Of a stretch of 64,000 nt of DNA, positions 54,302 through 62,340 are shown piece after piece. Below the pieces are notes generated by a model. It saw only the letters and a list, made by a program, of their open reading frames with translations. It had not been told where the DNA came from and did no database searches. Origin of the DNA: Streptomyces sp. ISL-12 (GTDB taxonomy: Bacteria; Actinomycetota; Actinomycetes; Streptomycetales; Streptomycetaceae); contig NZ_JAGGOO010000022.1 in NCBI RefSeq assembly GCF_018614415.1, positions 1-64,000 of the forward strand, given 5' to 3'. Position 1 is the first letter of the stretch; every line of letters starts with the position of its first letter. Both the position numbers and the translations under genes were made by a program.

Positions 54302-55663
54302 ATGTCCGTGCCCACTGCTGTCCTCGCCCCGCTGCCCGTCCTCGGCCGGGACGTCACCGTGCCGCTCGTCACCGGCGGCGAGGTCACCTACGCCGCGCTC
54401 GACTACGCCGCCAGCGCCCCCGCGCTCCAGCGGGTCTGGGACGACGTGGCCGCCTACGCGCCGTACTACGGCAGCGTGCACCGGGGCGCCGGGTACCTCT
54501 CCCAGTTGTCCACCGACCTGTTCGAGAACGCCCGGCGGACCGTGCACGACTTCCTCGGCTGCCGGGACGACGACCAGGTGGTGTTCACCCGGTCCACCAC
54601 CGACTCCCTGAACCTGCTGGCCGGGGCGCTGCCCGCCGGCTGCCGGGTCTTCGTCTTCGAGACCGAGCACCACGCCTCGCTGCTGCCCTGGCGCGACGCC
54701 GAGGTCACCTTCCTCGACGCCCCCCGCACCCCCGCGCAGGCCGTCGAGACCCTGGAGCGCGCCCTCGCCGACCGGGAGCCGTACGGCCCCGCCCTGGTCT
54801 GTGTCACCGGCGCCTCCAACGTCACCGGCGAGCTGTGGCCGGTGCGGGAGCTGGCCGCCGCCGCGCACGCGCACGGCGCCCGGATCGTCCTGGACGCCGC
54901 CCAGCTCGCCCCCCACCACCCGGTGAGCGTCCGCGACCTGGACGTCGACTGGGTCGCCTTCTCCGGGCACAAGCTGTACGCCCCCTTCGGCTCGGGCGTG
55001 CTGGCCGGCCGCGCCGACTGGCTGCGCGAGGCCGAGCCGTACCTCGCGGGCGGCGGCGCCAGCCGCAAGGTCGCCCGGCGCGCCGACGGGGGAGTGGACG
55101 TGGAGTGGCACGAGGGCGCCGCCCGGCACGAGGCCGGCTCGCCCAACGTCATCGGCGCCTACGCGATCGCCGCCGCCTGCAAGGCGCTCACCGAGGCCGG
55201 GTTCGAGGCGCTGGTGGCCCGGGAGGAGTACCTGATCGGCAAGGTGCGGGAAGGGCTCGCCGAGGTGCCCGAGGTGCGGGTGCTGTCACTGTTCGGGGAC
55301 GACGCGCCGCGCGTCGGGGTGCTCTCCTTCGTCGTCGACGGCTGGAACAGCTCCCACTTCGCCGCCGCCCTCTCCGCCGAGTACGGCATCGGCGTACGCG
55401 ACGGCCTGTTCTGCGCCCACCCGCTGGTGCGCACCCTGCTCGGCAGCGACCCGGGCGGCCAGGGCGAGTGCGGGGCCCCCGAGGCGGCGCCCGGCGAGAA
55501 GTCCCTCAACGCGGTGCGGGTCAGCTTCGGCGCGGGCACCCCCGACGAGCACGTGGAGCGGTTCGTCACGGCGGTGAAGGAACTGGTGCGGGACGGCGCC
55601 CGCTGGAACTACCGCACCGAGGACGGCCGTTGCGTGCCCGACACCTCCGCCGAGGCCGCGTGA
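54302..55663 (+). CDS. SufS-like class V aminotransferase/cysteine desulfurase-like enzyme
   Basis: A 453-aa PLP enzyme with His124 (ETEHHASLLPW), Asp198 (VLDAAQ), Schiff-base Lys224 (FSGHKLYAPFG) and a SufS-like Cys371 in GVRDGLFCAHPLV. These are the features of a type II cysteine desulfurase, although the Cys loop differs in detail from SufS. A SAM-IV-like riboswitch upstream points to a role in cysteine or methionine metabolism rather than Fe-S assembly. The ATG has CGGGAG upstream. The last 55 bases overlap the glycerate kinase gene on the other strand. Confidence 0.88.
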   Translation: MSVPTAVLAPLPVLGRDVTVPLVTGGEVTYAALDYAASAPALQRVWDDVAAYAPYYGSVHRGAGYLSQLSTDLFENARRTVHDFLGCRDDDQVVFTRSTTDSLNLLAGALPAGCRVFVFETEHHASLLPWRDAEVTFLDAPRTPAQAVETLERALADREPYGPALVCVTGASNVTGELWPVRELAAAAHAHGARIVLDAAQLAPHHPVSVRDLDVDWVAFSGHKLYAPFGSGVLAGRADWLREAEPYLAGGGASRKVARRADGGVDVEWHEGAARHEAGSPNVIGAYAIAAACKALTEAGFEALVAREEYLIGKVREGLAEVPEVRVLSLFGDDAPRVGVLSFVVDGWNSSHFAAALSAEYGIGVRDGLFCAHPLVRTLLGSDPGGQGECGAPEAAPGEKSLNAVRVSFGAGTPDEHVERFVTAVKELVRDGARWNYRTEDGRCVPDTSAEAA

Positions 55664-56811
55664 GCCGGTAGCCGGGCGCCCAGCAGGATCATCCTGAGGG
55701 CCCGTTCGGTCGCGTCGGTGAGGAGTTCCGCGCCCCGGGTCAGCGCCTCCGCCAGGGCCATCGGCGCGGGCAGGATGCCGTGGCAGGCGTCCACCCCCGG
55801 CACGTCGTACGCGCCCTCGCCGAGCGTGCCCGCCAGCGCCAGCACCGGGCGTCCGTGCAGCTTGGCGCGGCGGGCCACCTCCGCCGGGATCTTGCCGCGC
55901 GGCGTCTGGTGGTCGAGGGCGCCCTCGGCGGTGATCACCAGGTCGGCGCGGGCCAGGCGGGCGTCGAGGTCGAGCCGGCCGAGGAGGACGTCGAAGCGGG
56001 GCAGCAGCCGTGCGCCGAGCGCCGCCAGGCCCGCGCCCAGACCGCCGGAGGCACCGGTGCCGGGGCCGGTGCGCAGGTCGAGGCCGGTCGGGTTGAGGTC
56101 GCGGGTGAGGACGTAGGCCCAGTTCTCCAGTCCGGCCGAGAGGTGCTCGACCTGGGCCGGGGTCGCGCCCTTCTGCGGGCCGAAGACGCGGGCCACGCCG
56201 CGTTCGCCGCACAGCACGTTGAACGGGTTGCAGGCGACGAGGAGTTCGGTGTCCTTCAGGCGGGGGTCGAGGCCGGTCGGGTCGACGCGGGCCAGCCGGG
56301 TCAGTTCCCGTCCGCCGGGCGGCAGTTCGAAGCCGTCCGCGTCCAGCAGGCGGGCGCCGAGGGCCTGGAGGGCGCCCGCGCCCCCGTCGGAGGTGCCCGA
56401 GTCGCCGCAGCCGACCAGGACGCGCCGCACCCCGGTGTCCAGCGCGGCGCGGATCAGCTCGCCGACGCCGTACGTGGTGGTGGCGCCGGGGTCGCGCAGG
56501 GTGCGCGGGACCAGGGAGAGACCGGCGACCGCGGCCATCTCCACCACCGCCGTGTCCCGCGTGCCCAGCAGCGCGAAGTGGGTGCCGATCCGCTCGCCGA
56601 GCGGGCCGGTCGCGGCCAGCGCCACCAGCCGTCCACCGGTCCCGGCGGCCAGCGCCACGGCCGTGCCCTCGCCCCCGTCCACCAGCGGCACCCGGTCGAT
56701 CTCCGCGCGGGGCAGCACCCGGCGCACCCCGGCCGCGATGGCGTCGGCGGCTGCCTGGGCGGACAGCGACTCCTTGAAACCGCTGGGGGCGACGACGACT
56801 CGGTTCAGCAT
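55609..56811 (-). CDS. glxK: Glycerate kinase
   Basis: Phosphorylates glycerate, linking glyoxylate or serine breakdown to glycolysis. The 400-aa protein begins VVVAPSGFKESLSAQAAADAI and has DGGEGT, VGCGDSGTSDGGAGALQALG and NPTGLDLRTGPGTGASGGLGAGL, all typical of the GarK/GlxK family. AAGGAG overlaps the stop of the transporter gene 11 bases upstream, so the two form an operon. The C-terminal 18 codons overlap the opposing PLP-enzyme gene. Confidence 0.93.
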   Translation of the reverse strand: MLNRVVVAPSGFKESLSAQAAADAIAAGVRRVLPRAEIDRVPLVDGGEGTAVALAAGTGGRLVALAATGPLGERIGTHFALLGTRDTAVVEMAAVAGLSLVPRTLRDPGATTTYGVGELIRAALDTGVRRVLVGCGDSGTSDGGAGALQALGARLLDADGFELPPGGRELTRLARVDPTGLDPRLKDTELLVACNPFNVLCGERGVARVFGPQKGATPAQVEHLSAGLENWAYVLTRDLNPTGLDLRTGPGTGASGGLGAGLAALGARLLPRFDVLLGRLDLDARLARADLVITAEGALDHQTPRGKIPAEVARRAKLHGRPVLALAGTLGEGAYDVPGVDACHGILPAPMALAEALTRGAELLTDATERALRMILLGARLPAHAASAEVSGTQRPSSVR

Positions 56812-56821
56812 GGCGGGCTCC

Positions 56822-58237
56822 TTAGCGGGTCACGGGTACGCCGAGCAGCGGCCACACCGCGGCGGCGAAGAGCAGGACGAGGGCGGCGGTCAGCGGAGCC
56901 AGCACGGCGGACAGCCGCAGCAGGTCGCGCGGGGTGTAGGTGGGGACGCCGGGGACGTCCGCGAAGAGGGCGACCGGTTTCGCGGAGGCCGGCAGGGTGT
57001 GGCAGAAACCGGCCGCGGCGGTGGAGGCGAGGGCGGCGGCCACCGGGTTGACGCCCGCCGAGACGGCCGCCGCGATCACCAGCGGGACCAGCACCGAGGA
57101 GCGGGCGGAACGGGACTGGAGGAGCAGGTGGGCGGCGGTGCTCACCACGACCACGACGGCGAGGAAGACGGCCGGCCCGGTGTCCGAGGGCAGCCCGGAC
57201 ACCAGCCACTTCGCCGCGCCGGAGTCGGCCAGCGCCACGCCCATCGCCATGGTCGCCGCCATGAACAGCAGCAGCGACCAGGGCACCGTCTTCAGCGCGT
57301 CCTTCAGACGTACGGTGCCCAGGGCGGGGGAGGCGGCGACGACCGCGCCGATCAGGGCGACGACGGCGGGCGGCACCCGGTGCAGGGGCTCGCTGCACCA
57401 CAGGGCCACCACCGTGGCCAGCAGCAGGGCGCAGCGCCGCTCCGCCTGCGTCCACTCCCCGGTGACCGGCGACTCCGTGTGCCGCTGGATCTCCTCGGGG
57501 GTGATCCGTACCGGGCCCGCGCGGTCCGCCCGCCGGGTGGTCGTCAGCAGGACGGCCTCGGCGGCCAGGTGGGAGGAGACCACCGCCAGCGGGAGGCCCA
57601 GCAGCAGCCACTCGGTGAAGCCGATCCGGTCCCCGGTCGTCTCCCACAGCACCGACACGGTGATCAGATGCGCGCCCGCGCCGATCAGGGTCGCCACCGC
57701 CGACAGAAGGATCACGGTCGGGAACAGCAGCGCCAGCATCACGACCAGCCGTCTCCGGTCGGCCAGCGCCTTGGCGAGGGCGAGGAACACCGGGAGCGCC
57801 AGCGCCGCCCGGCCCGAGGTCGCCGGCACCGCGAACGCCGTGACGACCAGCGCGGCCGTGGTCAGGTGGACCAACTGCCGCACCGTGCGCGCCCCGCCGA
57901 CCAGGAACGCCGCCGCCCGTCCCGCGAGCCCGGTCCGGGTCACCGCCGCCGCCAGCACGAAGGCGCAGATCAGCAGCCACACGGTCGGGTCACCGAGGGT
58001 GCCGAACAGGGTGTCGCTGCTGATCACCCCGGTGGCGGTCAGGGCGAGCCCGGCCCCCAGGGCGATGTACGTGTCGTCGACCGGGGTGCCGATCCAGGCG
58101 CAGGCGGCCAGCGCGAACACGGCGAGGGTGAGGCGGGCGTCGCCGCCCAGGGCGGGGAAGACGCCGGGTATCGCCAGCGGTGCGCACAGGGACAGCGCCA
58201 CGCACAGCGTCGCGGTCAGCCGGAGGTTCGGGGTCAC
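56822..58237 (-). CDS. SLC13/DASS-type anion transporter
   Basis: A 471-aa membrane protein with about eleven to twelve hydrophobic segments and a central cytoplasmic loop (about 228-255). It matches the divalent anion/sodium symporter type (WLLICAFVLAAAVTRTGL; AVPATSGRAALALPVFLALAKAL; AALASTAAAGFCHTLPASAKPVALF). The likely substrate is a carboxylate, and linkage to glycerate kinase suggests glycerate or a related acid. The GTG start lacks a good ribosome binding site, so the exact start is uncertain. Confidence 0.82.
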   Translation of the reverse strand: MTPNLRLTATLCVALSLCAPLAIPGVFPALGGDARLTLAVFALAACAWIGTPVDDTYIALGAGLALTATGVISSDTLFGTLGDPTVWLLICAFVLAAAVTRTGLAGRAAAFLVGGARTVRQLVHLTTAALVVTAFAVPATSGRAALALPVFLALAKALADRRRLVVMLALLFPTVILLSAVATLIGAGAHLITVSVLWETTGDRIGFTEWLLLGLPLAVVSSHLAAEAVLLTTTRRADRAGPVRITPEEIQRHTESPVTGEWTQAERRCALLLATVVALWCSEPLHRVPPAVVALIGAVVAASPALGTVRLKDALKTVPWSLLLFMAATMAMGVALADSGAAKWLVSGLPSDTGPAVFLAVVVVVSTAAHLLLQSRSARSSVLVPLVIAAAVSAGVNPVAAALASTAAAGFCHTLPASAKPVALFADVPGVPTYTPRDLLRLSAVLAPLTAALVLLFAAAVWPLLGVPVTR

Positions 58238-58304
58238 GTCATCGAGGGTTCACCCGGGCGGTGAGCCGTCGATGAGCCGCACATGAAGGAAACTTCACCG
58301 GCCG

Positions 58305-58970
58305 TCACCAGGAGGGCAGCCGGTACCCCATCCCGCGCACCGTCTCCACCGCCTGCGCCCCGAGCTTCTTGCGCAGCGCCCGTACGTAGACGTCCACGAT
58401 GTTGGAGCCGGGGTCGAAGTCGTAGCCCCACACGTGGGAGAGGATCTGTTCCCGGGACAGTACCTGCCCCGGATGTCTCAGGAACAGCTCCAGGAGCACG
58501 AACTCACGGGCCGTCAGGTCGACCGTCCGCTCCCCGGCGCGGGCCCGGCGGGTGCGCAGGTCCAGGGTGAGCGTGCCGGACCTGAGCACCGTCACCTCCG
58601 GGGCGCGGGCCGCCGTACGCAGCCGGAGCCGGATCCGGGCGAGGAGTTCCTCGAAGCGGAACGGCTTGGTCATCCAGTCGTCGGCGCCGCCCTCCAGGCC
58701 GGCCACCGTGTCCCGTACCGAGTCCCGCGCGGTCAGCACGATCACCGGGGTGGTCACCCGGGCCTCGCGCAGGGCGCGCAGGACGGTGAAGCCGTCCCGG
58801 CCGGGCAGCCCGATGTCCAGCACGACCAGGTCGAAGCCGCCGGTGAGGGCGTACTCGTAGCCGGCCTCGCCGTCGGCGGCCACCGTGGTGGTGAAGCCGT
58901 TGGCGCGCAGGCCCTTCTGGACGAAGGAGGCGATGCGTTCCTCGTCCTCGACGATGAGGATGCGGTTCAA
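58305..58970 (-). CDS. OmpR-type response regulator
   Basis: A 221-aa regulator with receiver domain (1-118: acidic EDE, phosphoacceptor Asp52 in VVLDIGLPG, LTAR, Lys in MTKPF) and winged HTH (about 127-220: LTAREFVLLELFLRHPGQVLSREQIL, VRGMGYRL). The TTG start overlaps the kinase stop as TTGA, with GAGGAAG 7 bases upstream. It pairs with the kinase at 58967-60457. Confidence 0.95.
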   Translation of the reverse strand: MNRILIVEDEERIASFVQKGLRANGFTTTVAADGEAGYEYALTGGFDLVVLDIGLPGRDGFTVLRALREARVTTPVIVLTARDSVRDTVAGLEGGADDWMTKPFRFEELLARIRLRLRTAARAPEVTVLRSGTLTLDLRTRRARAGERTVDLTAREFVLLELFLRHPGQVLSREQILSHVWGYDFDPGSNIVDVYVRALRKKLGAQAVETVRGMGYRLPSW

Positions 58971-60457
58971 GGGTGTGCCTCTTCCAGAGTTCCCGGAGTC
59001 GCCAGGGTGCCCGGATGTCCCGGAGTTCCCGGATTCCCCAGGGTGAGGGTGAAGGTGGCGCCGCCGCCGTCGGTGTCGTGCAGCCGGACCCGGCCGCCGT
59101 GGCCCTCCGCGATCGCCTTGACGATCGACAGACCGAGCCCGGCGCCCGAGCCGCGCGCGCCGCGCCGGGCGGTGCCGCGCCGGAACCGTTCGAAGATGAC
59201 GCCGGCGTCCTGCGGCTGGACGCCGGTGCCGGAGTCCGCGACGTACAGCTCCACGTGTCCCTGCCGGAGGCGGGAACCTATGCCGACCCGCTGGCCGGGC
59301 ACGGTGTGCTGGACGGCGTTCTGCGCGAGCTGCACCATGGCCTGGGTGATCCGCTGGGCGTCCAGCAGGGCTTCCCCGTCGGCGACTTCGGCGAGGACCC
59401 AGTCGCGGTCCCCGAGGGCGCGGGCCTTGACGTAGACGTCGGCGGTGAGTTCGGCGAGCTGGACCGGCCCGGGGCGGACGAAGTCGGGGCGTTCGGCCTT
59501 GGCGAGCAGCAGCAGGTCCTCGACGATCCGGCTCATCCGGTCGAGTTCGTCGGTGACCAGGCGGACGGTCTCCTCGCGTTCGGCCGGGTCGTCGCCCATC
59601 AGCTCCAGATGGCCGCGGACGATGGTGATCGGGGTGCGCAGCTCGTGCCCGGCGTCGTCGACGAACTCGCGCTGCGCGGCGAAGGCCCGCTCCAGCCGGT
59701 CCAGCATCGCGTTGAACGTCTCGGCCAGCGCCGCCACGTCGTCGTTGCCGTGCACCGGGATACGGCGGGTCAGGTCCTGCTCGGTGAGCTGGGCGGCGGT
59801 GGCGCGCACCAGGCGTACGGGTTTGAGGATGCGGCCGGCGACCACCCAGGCGATGCCGGTGGTCATCAGCAGGGCCACCCCGGAGATGGCGAGCAGGACG
59901 CGGAACACCTGGTCGGCGCGGGCCTGCTCCCGGCCGGGGTGGAAGGCGACCACGAACGCGGCGGCCGTCTCGCCGCCGTACCGGGCGACGTTGACCTTGG
60001 CCCAGCGGATCTCACCCTCGGGGCGGTGCAGGGTGCCGGTGGGGTGCGGGGAGTCGAAGACGCGGCGCCGGGCGTCGGCGTCCTTGTGCAGGGGCAGGGC
60101 GACCGGGATGTCACGCTGCTGGATGAGCTGGGTGGGGGCGGTGCCCGGGGCGCCGACCAGGCCGATGAGTTCCTCGTCGAGGTCGGCGTACTGGCGCTGC
60201 AGGAAGACCCGCAGCAGCCGGTCCGGTTCGGTGAACCGGCGGCCGGTCTCCGGATCGAACCCCTGCTCCTCGAAGTTGGCGAACTCCCCGGCCTCCTGCG
60301 CCAGCAGGTTGTTGATCCGCTGGTCGGTGTCGCGCAGCAGGATCGACCGGGTGGTCGCGGCCACCGAGGCGAGCGCCACCGCCATCACCAGCAGCAGCCA
60401 GAGCAGGATGCGGACCCGGGCGGAGATCCGCCGGCGTTCCCGGTCAGCCGTCGTCAC
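58967..60457 (-). CDS. Sensor histidine kinase, HisKA type
   Basis: A 496-aa kinase with two transmembrane helices (about 16-38 and 186-207) around a sensor loop, then HAMP (about 208-262), HisKA with FVDDAGHELRTPITIVRGH (His271), and HATPase (about 375-475, GSGAGLGLSIVKAIAEGHGG). The C-terminus is a Gly/Thr/Pro repeat. The GTG at 60457 overlaps the Asp-rich gene by only 14 bases and is preferred over the ATG at 60523, which would add a Thr/Gly-rich tract read from the other gene's Asp codons. Confidence 0.92.
   Translation of the reverse strand: MTTADRERRRISARVRILLWLLLVMAVALASVAATTRSILLRDTDQRINNLLAQEAGEFANFEEQGFDPETGRRFTEPDRLLRVFLQRQYADLDEELIGLVGAPGTAPTQLIQQRDIPVALPLHKDADARRRVFDSPHPTGTLHRPEGEIRWAKVNVARYGGETAAAFVVAFHPGREQARADQVFRVLLAISGVALLMTTGIAWVVAGRILKPVRLVRATAAQLTEQDLTRRIPVHGNDDVAALAETFNAMLDRLERAFAAQREFVDDAGHELRTPITIVRGHLELMGDDPAEREETVRLVTDELDRMSRIVEDLLLLAKAERPDFVRPGPVQLAELTADVYVKARALGDRDWVLAEVADGEALLDAQRITQAMVQLAQNAVQHTVPGQRVGIGSRLRQGHVELYVADSGTGVQPQDAGVIFERFRRGTARRGARGSGAGLGLSIVKAIAEGHGGRVRLHDTDGGGATFTLTLGNPGTPGHPGTLATPGTLEEAHP
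58984..59044. repeat. Imperfect repeats in the kinase 3' end
   Basis: Short units of the form GTTCCCGG, GTGCCCGG and TGTCCCGG encode the alternating GTP/HPG tail of the kinase. Confidence 0.5.
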
Positions 60458-60779
60458 CGGCGCCGTCGTCGTCCCCGTCGTCCCCGTATCCGTCGTCGGA
60501 GGTCCGGCCGGGCTCGTCGTCATCGTCGTCGTCCGGGGGGCTGTCGGTCACCGGGGGCCGGGACACGACCTCGTCCGGGGACACGGAGGCGGATGCGGAG
60601 GCGGACGGGGACACCGAGGCGGGCGTGGACGTGGGCGTCGGGGAGCCGCTCTCCAGCTCCACCTTGGCCGGCACCTCGGGCTCCCCGGGGCTGTCGGTGA
60701 GCGCGAAGCTGGTCGCGGCGATGCCCAGGGGGATCAGTACGACGGCCGCGAGCGCGGCCATCCGGCGGGAGAAGACCAT
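60444..60779 (-). CDS. Small membrane-anchored protein with Asp-rich tail
   Basis: A 111-aa protein: short basic start and one hydrophobic segment (about 7-26, signal or anchor), a Pro/Ser/Thr spacer, then a strongly acidic tail with runs of Asp and DDG repeats. It is the first gene of an apparent operon with a two-component system and overlaps the kinase start. The acidic tail could bind Ca2+ or Mg2+ outside the membrane and inform the kinase. That is inference; no family is known to me. Confidence 0.7.
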   Translation of the reverse strand: MVFSRRMAALAAVVLIPLGIAATSFALTDSPGEPEVPAKVELESGSPTPTSTPASVSPSASASASVSPDEVVSRPPVTDSPPDDDDDDEPGRTSDDGYGDDGDDDGAGDDG

Positions 60780-60858
60780 GCGCCCGATCCTGCGCCCGGC
60801 ACCCGGCGGCCCGGATGAGCCGCGGATGAAGAACCCTTCATCCGCGCGCGGGACGGGG

Positions 60859-61140
60859 TCAGCTCTCCAGCCCGATGGAGAACGCCGCCTCCAGGTCGTG
60901 CTGCGAGTACGTGCGGAACGCCACATGGGTGTCCGTGCCCTCCACGCCCGGGATCTTGCTGATCCGCCCGGGGATGACCTCCGCCAGCTCCTCGTGCTCG
61001 CGCACCCGCACCATGGCGATCAGGTCGTAGGTGCCGGTGACGGAGAAGACCTCGCTGACGCTCTCCAGCGCGGCGATCCGTTCCGCGATCTCGGGGATCC
61101 GGTCCACGCTGGTCTTGATGAGGACGATCGCGGTGATCAC
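60859..61140 (-). CDS. Stand-alone Lrp/AsnC ligand-binding domain
   Basis: A 93-aa protein that is only the C-terminal (RAM) domain of Lrp regulators (VTGTYDLIAMVRVREHEELAEVI) with no DNA-binding domain. Such proteins bind amino acids and can form oligomers that modulate other regulators. The GTG overlaps the rhomboid gene stop as GTGA, with GGGAGAG upstream. Confidence 0.93.
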   Translation of the reverse strand: MITAIVLIKTSVDRIPEIAERIAALESVSEVFSVTGTYDLIAMVRVREHEELAEVIPGRISKIPGVEGTDTHVAFRTYSQHDLEAAFSIGLES

Positions 61141-61907
61141 GGCAGGTTCTCTCCCTCGGGGGCGGGCGCTGGGGCGGCCTTCACTCTAGCCCGCCGCCCG
61201 AAACGCACCCAGGCGCAGAAGAAGCCGAGGCCGAAGCCGACCAGGTGCGCCAGGTACGCCACCCCCGGCCCGTCCCCGGCCCGCCACGCCGACAGCCACT
61301 GCAGCACCGCCCAGAACGGCAGCACCACCCAGGCCGGGAAACGCAGCGGCATGAACAACAGGAACGGCAGGAGACTGGTCACCCGCGCCCGGGGGAACAG
61401 GTACAGGAATGCGCCGAGGACCGCCGAGATCGCGCCGGAGGCACCGACCAGGGGCTGCCGGGAGTCGTCGTTGGCGATCGCGTACCCCAGCAGGGCCAGG
61501 TATCCGCAGCCGAGGTGGAACAGCAGGAACCGGACGTGGCCCATCCGCTCCTCGGTCATCACGCCGAAGACATAGAGGAAGAGCATGTTGCCGAACAGGT
61601 GCACCCAGTCGCCGTGCACGAACAGCGCCGTGACCGGGGTCAGCAGCGCCCGCGGCGCCCCGTCGAACAGCTCCGCGGGGATCACGCCCCAGCGCTGGAA
61701 GTAGACGCGCTGCGCGGCGAGCAGTTCCTCGCCGGAGCCGTCGTACCGCGGGTCGAGGCCCGCCGCGGGGCTGACCAGGAACAGCAGACAGCACAGGACG
61801 ATCAGGCCGTGCGTCACCGGCGCCGCGCCCCGGGCCGGACGGCGGAATCCGGCCGTCCGCACCGCGCGCAGCGCCCGGCCGGCCACCGAGCTCCAGTTGC
61901 GGATCAT
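61137..61907 (-). CDS. Rhomboid family intramembrane serine protease
   Basis: A 256-aa six-helix membrane protein with the catalytic dyad Ser157 (LVGASGAIS) and His221 (AYLAHLVGFGLG) and the oxyanion Asn107 (HLFGNMLFLYVFG). Cleaves transmembrane helices of unknown substrates. Coupled to the Lrp-domain gene. The ATG at 61907 is the best start, with weak ribosome-binding sequence. Confidence 0.92.
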   Translation of the reverse strand: MIRNWSSVAGRALRAVRTAGFRRPARGAAPVTHGLIVLCCLLFLVSPAAGLDPRYDGSGEELLAAQRVYFQRWGVIPAELFDGAPRALLTPVTALFVHGDWVHLFGNMLFLYVFGVMTEERMGHVRFLLFHLGCGYLALLGYAIANDDSRQPLVGASGAISAVLGAFLYLFPRARVTSLLPFLLFMPLRFPAWVVLPFWAVLQWLSAWRAGDGPGVAYLAHLVGFGLGFFCAWVRFGRRARVKAAPAPAPEGENLP

Positions 61908-62064
61908 GGGTACAGAGCATGACGTAACCGGACGCAAGCCCACGGAACGCCTCGCCGCCGTGGACAGGCGGGCGGCCGGTACCCGCCAGGCCGTAGGGTT
62001 ACGAGCCACACGTACCGGGGAGGCCGGTGCGTCGGGCGACACTGGAAGAGAGCGAACAGCCACG

Positions 62065-62304
62065 ATGACGGTTCCCCAGCCGACCGGCACGACGCGGTGG
62101 CGCTGCACCCTCTGCGGCAACCTCACCCGCTTCGACGTGACCCGCGCCTCGAAGGTCGTGGAGTACGTCCACCTCGATCTGGCCGGCGAGCCGACGGTCG
62201 AGGAGCGCGAGGTGCTCAGTGAGACCATCGAGTCGGTGCGGTGCCGCTGGTGCAACGCCGTGGACCAGGTGGAACTCGTGGACAGGCCGGGTGCCGGCTC
62301 CTGA
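62065..62304 (+). CDS. Small zinc-ribbon protein
   Basis: A 79-aa protein with two CxxC pairs (CTLC near 14-17 and CRWC near 60-63), a likely zinc ribbon, and a strand-rich middle (VVEYVHLDLAGEPTVEEREVLSE). Its role is unknown. It precedes the NYN gene by 36 bases in the same direction and the two may act together in RNA metabolism. It is divergent from the rhomboid gene. Confidence 0.8.
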   Translation: MTVPQPTGTTRWRCTLCGNLTRFDVTRASKVVEYVHLDLAGEPTVEEREVLSETIESVRCRWCNAVDQVELVDRPGAGS

Positions 62305-62340
62305 CGGAGCGGGCACCCCGCACAGGCATTGGGGTGACGG

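Noticed and set aside
58967-60523. Longer start of the sensor kinase at 60523
   Set aside because: It would add a Thr/Gly-rich tract that is the shadow of Asp codons of the neighbouring gene; the GTG at 60457 gives the usual short overlap. Kept as an alternative only.
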